In this document: one piece after another, positions 1 through 9,800 of the stretch | How positions within the stretch are numbered: the stretch's first letter is position 1 | Layout: each line of letters starts with the position of its first letter | Source: Trema orientale | Taxonomy: Eukaryota; Streptophyta; Magnoliopsida; Rosales; Cannabaceae | Assembly (NCBI GenBank): GCA_002914845.1 | Contig: JXTC01000262.1 | Location: 37,099-101,098, forward strand | DNA length: 64,000 nucleotides | Reading direction: 5' to 3' | The notes under the pieces: model-generated | Told to the model about the DNA's origin: nothing | Seen by the model: the letters and a program-made list of their open reading frames with translations, nothing else | The model's database searches: none | Translations under genes and position numbers: made by a program

Positions 1-205
1 AGATTCAGACACTAAAACCCAGAATGAAAGAAACAGAAATAAGACAAAGAGGGTACTGAGTTGGTGAGCTTCACTCTTCAACACGCTTAAGATTCAGAAT
101 TAAGTTCCTAGTTCTACTCGGCTCTCGCCATTCGGTAGCTCGACTGTCTAAAGACTTTTATTTATTTATTTATTTTTTGAAGTATACATTCCGGTCCCTC
201 GGACT

Positions 206-475
206 TTGTTTAGACAATTTTTTTTTTTAAAGAAAAATAGAGTTTAACTAATAATTTTTTTTAGGGCGTCCCTGTGTAGGCTCTGTCTATACACCGTTTG
301 ACGGGAATCTGTGTATACACAGATTCTCCACAGATTCTCTATAGATTCTCATCCAACGGTGTTTAAGGGAGGTCTTACGTAGGGACGCTCCTACTGTAGC
401 CCTTCTTTTTATTATAAATTAAGAAAAAATACTTATTATTACTTAATTTTTACCTCATCCTTGTTTAGACAATTT
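206..475. mobile_element. Small MITE-bearing insertion in copy A
   Basis: A 15-base direct repeat (TTGTTTAGACAATTT at 206-220 and 461-475) brackets about 240 bases that are absent from copy B near 32047. Inside, 263-403 is a degenerate palindrome beginning AGGGCGTCCCTGTGTAGG and ending with its inverted counterpart. The same termini occur in the better preserved MITE at 45594-45749. It is non-coding. Confidence 0.55.
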
Positions 476-1047
476 AATCTTTCAATTTTTCTTCATCTTT
501 TTTGTTTAAAAAAAAAAAAAAAAACAACAACAACAACTACCACCATGCTCGATTGTCTAAAGACTTTTCTTTTTTTTTTCCCTTTTTTAAGTATATATTT
601 TGTTTGGTCCCTCGGACTTTGTTTAGACAATTTAATCTCTAAATTTTTCTCTTTTTTCCCTCAAAGAAAAAAACAAATGTAATTTAGTGAAATACTAGTC
701 TCGACTATGTATTTCTAAGATAGTTTGTCAAAGCTACTTAAAATTGTCTATTTTAATAAATTTATATTGATTATTATCAATATTCTATCTGAAACTATTC
801 CAAGTGATCAATGTTTTCAGTGTCAAATAATGAAAGGAGAGCGTTACTATTTGATACATGAACTCTAATATTTTACTTATATTTTGTAACATATTAAACA
901 GTGAAACATGATGGTGAAAAATCAATGAATCTAAATTATATTATAATTATTAAATATGCAAAATAAACCATTTAAATGCCAAATATCAAAATTTAGTTGC
1001 AAAGAATTTACGAAAATAAAAGATTAATTTTTTGGGCCTTTGGTTAT

Positions 1048-1472
1048 ATGTTTAAGGGGAAATTACACAAAATACGGTGTTTCTGAAAAAAAATTGAAAA
1101 AAAACGGAAGTTGGAAAGTTTTCAAGGCCGGAACGGTTTTAATAAAAAAAAAACAATTTTTAAAAAACAATTAAAAAAAAAACAATTTTTAAAAAAAGAA
1201 ACAAGTTCCGGGAAAGAAATTCCGGAAAACGGGAAACAAGAAACAAAAAAAATTAAAAACAAGAAAAAAAAAAGAAATAAGAAACAAGAAACAAGTTCCT
1301 GAAAATGGCAAACAAGAAACAATTTAAAAAGGGAATTTTCCAAAAAATTGGTAAAAAAGGAAAATTCCCCAAAAAAAAACCGAACAAAAATAAAAAAAAA
1401 GCCGAAGTCCCGAAAATTGGAAATTTTGTTTTGTTTTTGTTGGTATAAGTGTTAGAAACCCTATGTTTAAGG
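1048..1472. mobile_element. A-rich insertion in copy A
   Basis: A 10-base direct repeat (ATGTTTAAGG at 1048-1057 and 1463-1472) flanks about 405 bases of low-complexity, A-rich sequence missing from copy B near 32550. Its left edge resembles the inverted right edge of the foldback element at 2694-3173. The open frames in it are low-complexity and I do not consider them coding. Confidence 0.4.
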
Positions 1473-1613
1473 AGGTAATTTGACATGGACTTAAAAAAAG
1501 CATTAAAAACAAAGTTAAAGGAAACTTGGAAGCTAAGGCTATAGGTTTAGCCTGCTGTGGCTAAGGATGTCACATTAAATTTCTAATTTGCGTGCCGCAA
1601 GCATTAGTAGTTA

Positions 1614-2134
1614 GGGTTTATGGCACAAATGGTACCTTAATTACCCAATTTGTAGCAATTTCGTTCTCAAAATTTCAATTGTAGTAATTAAGTTGTGAAG
1701 TTTTCGATTTATAGTAATTTAACCTCTGGACTGTTTAAATTATGTAAATTTATTACCAAATACACACATGAAGAGCATGTTATAGCGTCTGAAAATGTAC
1801 ATAAAGAAAAATAAACTCAACAAAAAGATTTTGAGAGAATGACATTTGCATTATTTGCATTTTTAAGGGTTTTTGGAGATGCAAATTTAGATAAAATTTT
1901 TCTAAAATTGTTCATGTTTATGCTAGAGATTTCCGAAATACACTTTCATATGCTACTATGTGCTCTTGACGTATATGTTTTGTCAAAAATTAAACAGCAT
2001 GTTACAATTTAAATTGTCTAAGGACCAAATTAGTACAAATTGAAAAATTCAAAGGCCTAATTGCTACAATGGAAACTTTGAGGACTAAATTGCCACAGGT
2101 TAGATAGTTCAAGGACGATTTGTGCCATTAACCC
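1614..2134. mobile_element. Inverted-repeat transposon (old), copy A
   Basis: The left end GGGTTTATGGCACAAATGG is mirrored at the right end by the inverse of GGGTTAATGGCACAAATCG. The middle is AT-rich with no coding potential. The same element is present in copy B at 32697-33227, so it was there before the duplication. The termini resemble those of the foldback element at 17261-18029, which suggests one non-autonomous family. Confidence 0.6.
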
Positions 2135-2657
2135 ATATAGTTATCAAAACTTCGAATACAGTCACGTTTCAATATCGTATTTTGGATATTTATTGCTTGA
2201 TGTGTCTAATTTGTTGACCTTTTTTGTGACTAGAATTCTTATTTCTTCTTAGAGATAATGCTGAGTAACTCATGGATTGCCAATGTACGCTCCTAGGCAG
2301 GATGATAAACTCCATTTGGTTGGTGGAAATACCCCATTAGATTTTGTTTACTGTATTATACTAGTAATAAGCAATCATTTAAGCCAAAGATACAAGATGA
2401 AATATAAAAATTGAAGACTAAAATTAAACAAGTTAATGCTAAATGCAAACTAATCAAACTGATTTATGCAATTTGAAGCACGCATAGAATTATAAAATTT
2501 CAAATTCCCTTCGATAAGTGTGTGTTACATTCAATTACTTCTTGTAAAGAAAGCTAGCCAACCAACTTGCACATAGTTTTTTCATAAAAGTCTAATCAAA
2601 TCAAACCAGCACATGATCGGTTGTCTAATTTTCATATTGGGCTGGACCATTTGATTG

Positions 2658-3210
2658 ATTAATTAATCTATGCTTCCGATCATATCAATATGTCTTAAAG
2701 GTTTCTATCACTTTTACGTATAAAAACTAAAAGAATTACAAAAATACGGAACTAAGACTTTTTTCAAATTTTCGTACGATTTTTATTAGAAAAATACCAT
2801 TTTTTAAAAAATATTTAAAAAAATACCATTTTAAAAATAATTACTGGTTACCAATTTCTGAAAACTGGTTACCGATTACTGGTTACTAGTTATTATACTA
2901 GTTATAAATACCTTTAGTTACTAGTTACCAGTTTCCAGAAACTAATTTGGTTACTAGTTATTATACTAGTTATAAATACCTTTAGTTACTAGTTACCAGT
3001 TTCCAGAAACTGGTTACCGGTTACTAGATACTATTTTAAAAATGATATTTTTCTAAATATTTTTTGAAAAATGGTATTTTTCTAATAAAAACCGTACCGC
3101 ATCTTCAATAAACGCTGATCACCGTATTTTTCAAATTTTTTTGCAAAAACTCTGTATAATGTCTAATTTCCCCATTAATTAATCTATGCTTCTGATCATT
3201 ATCAATATGT
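2658..3210. mobile_element. Foldback element with internal tandem repeat
   Basis: An inverted repeat (left arm about 2745-2880, right arm about 3000-3160) with a core of two tandem copies of a 68-base unit starting at 2881 and 2949, rich in GGTTACTAGT-like motifs. The block is flanked by an imperfect 36/37-base direct repeat (2658-2693 and 3174-3210) that is single in copy B near 33765. It can form a long hairpin. No coding potential. Confidence 0.6.
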
Positions 3211-3834
3211 ACCTGGACACATTCTTCATATCCCCAGCACGTTGACAATACATTTTTCAATAAACATAGAGATAATGCTAATATTGTTTGCAATTGGGCC
3301 CTTTTCTCTGGATGTCAAATACCAATTAATGCTTCTGTCGGCTGAATTGGTTCAGACGATTTTGTTTCATTAAACCTGAGAACCATAGTTTGCGGCGGTA
3401 CAATCTTCCACTTCTCAACACTCGGTGCTTTTTACGCAATTTTTCTCCCTATACTACATTTTCAAGTCGCTCAACTCATTTTGTTTATAATTTCTCGCTC
3501 TCAAAGTTTTCGTCTATAGTTCTTTTATCTTTATCTTTTTCCATGCTGGTCCTCATCCTGTACATTTGATCTCGACTCAAGCTCGGAAGCTAGCCATGGC
3601 AATGGAGTAAAAAGTGCCCACTTCTGCAACTTGAGGTGGCAAAATAACACCACTAACGGAAGGAAATAACTTAACGAGGCCATGTTAATTTATAAACCAT
3701 AAGGAAATAACAATTCAAGTAAATAAGCTAACTGAAAAACTTACACAAACAGAGATAAGTTTCTCCTACTAAGAAAAAAAGGGACAAATATAAGTCCTTT
3801 CCCAAGAAAGGTGGGAAAAGAAACAAAGAAAAAC
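3211..3834. other. Downstream flank of ZPR1 copy A
   Basis: Sequence 3' of ZPR1 copy A, conserved in copy B at about 33790-34408. It should hold the 3' UTR and polyadenylation region of ZPR1. I see no other gene in it. Confidence 0.4.
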
Positions 3835-6800
3835 TTATACTCCAAACTTGTCCTTTATTGTTGTCTCTGTGGAATTATATGCAATATCAGCCGAAGACGT
3901 ATCCATGTCATTCAAACCCAATTCCTCATTTTGTTCCCACGATCTCTCGTACTCCTCAACTGTCGAAAATGACATGAAAAGAAATATATATATATATATA
4001 TCTATATGTATTGCAAAATGAAATGATGATAATAGAAAACTCAGCAAATGGTAGATCTAGTGCAATACATAACGAGTGTTCAAGAAAGAAAAAACAAATG
4101 ATGCCTTCTCCTCGGGCAAAAAAAACCAACCCGAAACACATTCATCATTAGTACTAGACAAGTTACATTTTTACAAGCGAAAAAAACAGCTTCAATGTAG
4201 TAAAGAACAACTTACATGTTAACTGATGGTCATCTTTGATATCATCCGTCACCGGTGCAACAAAAGAATTAGCTAATGCATCATCTATAATTAGAGTCCA
4301 AGGCTCTTCCAAACCCAAAATCTGCAAATATTAAAGGTTGCATTAGTAGAAAAAAACGGTGAAGGAGAAGGCTACTATCATTCTTCGCTTGGAACAATGT
4401 AAAAGCCAATAAAAGGTAAAAAGGAGAAAAATGTTCAATATGTTGTGGACAAGCATGATCAACTAAAGTTAAAACCCATTAAAAATAGCTAGCCAAACAT
4501 AAAACAAATTGTGCTAGATTTGGACACAGTAGATCATCACTAATTATTGACAAAGCATATATCCAATAAACGGCAAAAGTCGACTATGCATCTACTTGTA
4601 GTTGATTGGAAGGCACTTTTTTAATCTTAACTAGAGTATTCCTTTGTCATCCCTAGGCCCTCAGTGATATCCAAGTTGGGGAGCTAAAACAAAATATGAG
4701 CACAAGGAATGACACTTCATGAAATATCTATAACATGGGCAGACATTTTGTCCCAACTCCAAGTCCAATAAATGGCTGTATGTTTACAAAAGAAATCTTT
4801 AAATATAGACATGGTCACAAATTATAGAAGCTTAAAACCATCATTTAACACTTTCAGTTTTCTCCGGGGTTTCATTGGGAAAACAGTCAGGTTTTACCTT
4901 GTTTAGCCTTGTCTTGAAGTCTAGCCACTTGCTTCTTTTATATTCATCAAGACTATCTCCGAAAGTAAATCCGTGCACCCTCTCAAGACCTGCAAATGAT
5001 ATCATTACAAACAAATATCCACGATCAAAGGTGCTAAACAATATAATTAACAAAATAAAAAAAAGACTTTTCAGTTCTAAGTACATTCTCAAAACTTAGA
5101 AATCAAAATTCGTGTTATAGTAGCTAGTAAATTTGTCAAGATTGCATAATTGATTGACACTCCTAACCCATACGTTGTCCAACATAAATATCAGAAAACA
5201 CTCTTTACTCAAAGTGTAATCTGCTCAGATCAGTTAACTGTTTTTTGGAAATTCAGTTTTTCTTTAGGAAATTTAGAAAGGTACATCATAATCCTGCGAT
5301 GAGCCGGGAAATTCAGTTTGTCATCCCTCACTCTTTGCAGTCAAGCCAGTCGATGATAATATAACTTGTGCATGGATACAAACCAAAGCAGGGAAAACAA
5401 AACCAAGTTCAGAAGCCACACTTACTTTCACTAATTTTAGTGATCAAGCCTTCAACAGTAGTAACAATGCCACCCAATGTGCCACTGGCTAGCTCTAAGT
5501 CAAGCTCAGGGATTTTCACACCAGCAGTATCCGACTGATTAACCACATAAGAGTTTGTCAGACAATGAATATATACCTTCTTTTTTCATATAAGAAAACA
5601 AATACAACAGGTTAAGTGGATAAGATATCCACCATAAACTAGAGTAAACATTGCAAAACTGATTCCCATATTCTTAAAAAAAAGATCAGAAAACAACAGA
5701 CTACCAAAATCAGAAACATCATGCAACCAAATAGCTGACCACAATCTATCTAATTAGTCCCAAACAAACTGTATCGAATCTGCAACATGTTTGGAAATCC
5801 TTTTATTTCTTTCCTAACATATTGCCTAGCATATTTCAACAACTACCACTTTCCATAACGTTCTACCTCCTTTTCAAATGAGAGTCAAACAACTAAATAT
5901 TTAGAGGAGGCAACTACTATAATTCTACAGGCCCCAACTTGCTTACCAAGCTCTATATGTACCCATCACATGACAGTTGACATAGCTGGTAGCAATGCTA
6001 AATAATTGCAGTGGGTCTCAGTGTGGGGCCCACCACAATGGATAGTGCAGATGTGGCAATTGGGATGTGACACCAAACATCATTAGCCACACAAAAAAGA
6101 TCGGCTAATCTTATTGTATTTTCTCCACCATAACAGTCAAGTGATTTAGCATGGGTAAAAAAAAAAGATCTAGACAACATACCTATAAACTCAAACTTAG
6201 GCATACTCAAGAAACATTCAAAATTTTCAGTCGCAGAAGAAATACATGAGAGTAGAGCAACAAAAAAAAGCCAAAGAGAATCAAAACAGATGGACAAATT
6301 CGCCGCCAGGTAAGATCCTCCAGATCTAGAAGAGAAATGGTTCACATCACACACCTAGTAATTCAGTGATATCCAAATTACACTAATAGCAAGGTAACAG
6401 ACCTTTATTACATCACGACTAAGATCTTTAGTATTCTTCACTCTGAGACTTATTCTTTTCCCCTTTTCAGAAATTCTTCCACCAGGTTTGAGCTGGCACA
6501 AAAAGAAAAAAAAAGAAAAGAAAAACAACTAGGACAAAATAATTAGAGAACGTGAAAAAAAAAAAAAATAGCTCTTACTCATTAGACATAAGGGTAAACG
6601 GAAAATAAAAAGTAAAAACCATTACTCATACAAATAGGCAACTACAAGGCAAAAATTTTAATTATACAAACCTCAGAATTGCGGTAACCACATGAATCAC
6701 AGGTGGAAGCCATGACAATTGCTTCTTGAAAGTATGGAATATCTGTTTATTGTTAAGCTAAACATCTTAACAAAGTCCGATAACACAATTGAATAGTATT

Positions 6801-9800
6801 TGCACAGTCCAAAGTTCATATCATGAATTTGGCAGTCATTTTAAATGCAATTAACTGAATCTTTTGAAACAGTGTAACGTCGTAATACACTGATATTGTT
6901 CATATTAACAACTTGAAACCAATCGTCTACCGTATCATTAAGAGAAAAAATTATTTTTATGCTTATAATCAAATTATATTGTTCTAATAAAAGTGTATAT
7001 ATCAACTACCAAGGGAATAACATATTCCTGAACTAATAGTGTGGTTGACACGAAATGTACTGGTTTCCATTTCATCTGTTTCAAGTGCGGTCATTTTCAC
7101 TCCTAAGGGTCTTCTTTCTCAAAAAAATGGCTTTATTTCACCTTTAAGCATGTTGACAATATTAGGCTGCACTCTTTCAGCCATGGCGCAAATTCACAAC
7201 CCCATACCCTTCTCCTGTAACCTGGCTCCTTTTTCCTCAATTCAACATTACACGAAATTCTCTCCCTAGAAAGTAATAAGCATGTCATAAAACCTAAAGA
7301 AATATGAGTAAAACTCTCCCCAAGAATGAAACTGGTTTCCAAAGCATCTTATATGACTTATAAGCAGGTGTACACGAGAGTAATTAAACAAACTAGTAAA
7401 GAAAGGTAACTTCACTAGTTGACTAAATAACCAAGAAGGCAAAGCTTATGTGTGTTTAGCTCCATGTAGAAAACTATAAAAAATAGCTTGACAATGGTAA
7501 TAATAGAAAGAAAGGATACTTGTGACAAACATCCTAGTCTCACACCTTGCAGCACAACCTCCACATGTTGATTGGAAAGTCATTACCTAACAGGTAAAAG
7601 GCAAGTAACGGGTAGTAAGCCAATAATACGATATGAAAGAAACCTTATATGCTGATTATTAAATCAAAGACTTAACAAGCTCTACCTCTTCTGGTGAAGT
7701 GTATCGAAACAAAGATTCAGCAATTTCAGCACTGTTACTCTGTGCAATGGCCCGATGACCAGCTGTTGCTCCAACTGATCCATGTTCTTCCTGATGTACT
7801 TGATCAGAACCACCATTTAGTTTTGTCGATGCTCCATCACGATTATCTCCTGTTTGTGATGGGTCAACAAGATATCCTAACAATGCTTGCTGCTCTGGAG
7901 AGCGCTCATAGAACTTGATACTCAATGATGGATCATGTGATGGAGCAAACCTGCTCATATAATATTAAACCGCATCACAAAAGGCTCAAAACAAATGCAT
8001 AATCTACAATATTAATATAGTTATAAAAAAATAAATAAATTCGAAAAAGAAGACAAGAACCAAGTCTACTTCCCATCAAAGAAAATCACAAGCCCCATCC
8101 CCTCTCTTTTCTCTTCTCTTCCAAATAATATATGTGTATACATCAACTTGTGCTACACTAGTACCTCAAGAATGGGAAAAAGAGAGGTTTGGTGACCACT
8201 CATTTATACGACACCAATAACATTAATTCAACCAATAACAAAAAGACAAAAATTTGTCTGTTCTAATGATTACAAAAAACAGATACAGTAGGTTCCATAA
8301 GAAGCTAAAGTGTCTTTCTCAGCTACCATACTTACGGGTTCTCGATAAAGCTGTTGCCAGCAGGATCATCTAGAATAAAAGTGAAGGGTGAAGCTCCGGT
8401 AGCACAGGCTTTTAACTTGAGTAAAAACTTATCTATTGCTTCAGCAGTTTGAGGATCTACCTTCTACAGAATCAATACAACAAAATTAATGACAAATCAT
8501 GAAAAAAATAAAAAAATACAGGAAAAGAGAACATATAAGCTTAAAAAGAAACCTCGCGTTCCACTTGAAGAGCTTCCAATTCATCTGCTGCTCGCACCAA
8601 TATCCCTTCCAACTGGAGAAGTAAAAGTATTAAACATCCAGAAGGTGATAAATACTAATTGAAATATAAATACATTGCGAGAAAATGCGACAATGAAAGA
8701 AGAAAGCTAATTAAAAGAAATTCTCCTTAGTGTCCTACCACTTCATCAAATGCTAATATCTAAGTAGTCGTTTTGTATTTAGTTCTAACTATAACATACA
8801 AGTTTCCATATTTATAGAAACAATAGCATCGACTTGTATACTAAACTATGGACATGGACAGAAAATAACATATTTCCATATTCATTAAAGTATCTCCATA
8901 GTAGATTAATAACTAATAAAAAAAATAATCACAACAATATCTATAAGTAACCGCTTTTCCATATTCATTAAAGTTCCTTCATTTACGTAATGACTAATCA
9001 AGAGGATAATGATCAAGATATCCGAAACATGGACAGATGCAAATAAGATATACAAGATTATTTTAAAAGAATGGTCCACAAGATTTAATACTTCTATCTT
9101 ATTGGTGTTACATCATGATTTTTTCAATCATTTTTTATATTTTTTCTTTTACAGAGTATTTTAAAAGTTCGAAATTTTCATTTTCCTCCTACAATATATA
9201 GGAACAAGCAATTAATTTCTTCAAAAGTTAATTAAATAAAGAATAGTTACTGCACAACACTATTATTTATGTCCTGACACTCCAAAATATAGAATCATAA
9301 TTTAACCCATTTATGGGAAACTACATAACTAAAAGGCTTAAGTACAACATACATTAAAGTAGCGGGTAATAATCATCTTAAAAAATAGCCACTTCGAACA
9401 CCACTAGAAAAGAAAAAAAAACAGATCGTGGTTTAAATAAGATACCGTTGACAAACTCCCTCGTTGAGCCTCTGGAGGAATCTCAAAATCCAATTCAAGA
9501 ATCTGCAATTTCAGCCCAACTTAAAAAGTATATACAATGCAATTTATAATAAAATGTCTTGTAGACATTCAAGGAAATTATTTAGACACTGAAAACAATA
9601 AATAAGAACAGAAAAGGAGAGTAATAATTGTCTTATGCTATCCTACAATGCCTAGAAAACAAAAGCCTTCTTTTCTGTACATTTCGTATGACTTATTAAA
9701 GAAAGCTAATTACCCCATCAGATTCTCAAACTTCCCATGAGAAAATCCCCGAAGAATGGGAAAGAAATGTTTTAGAAATTAGGACTAGTAGCTCATGACC

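Noticed and set aside
1111-1512. Lys/Asn- and Phe-rich frames near 1.1-1.5 kb
   Set aside because: Products of A-rich low-complexity DNA; not present in copy B.
2881-3020. Regular repeats considered as a CRISPR-like array
   Set aside because: Only two units, 68 bases apart with no spacers, in a eukaryotic foldback element.
5998-6354. 118-residue minus-strand frame inside a ZPR1 intron
   Set aside because: Not conserved in copy B at about 36560-37010, where indels break it; no family match.
7694-7918. Plus-strand open frame opposite ZPR1 exon 9 (and its twin at 38324-38548)
   Set aside because: Antisense of a conserved ZPR1 exon; its presence in both copies comes from the duplication.
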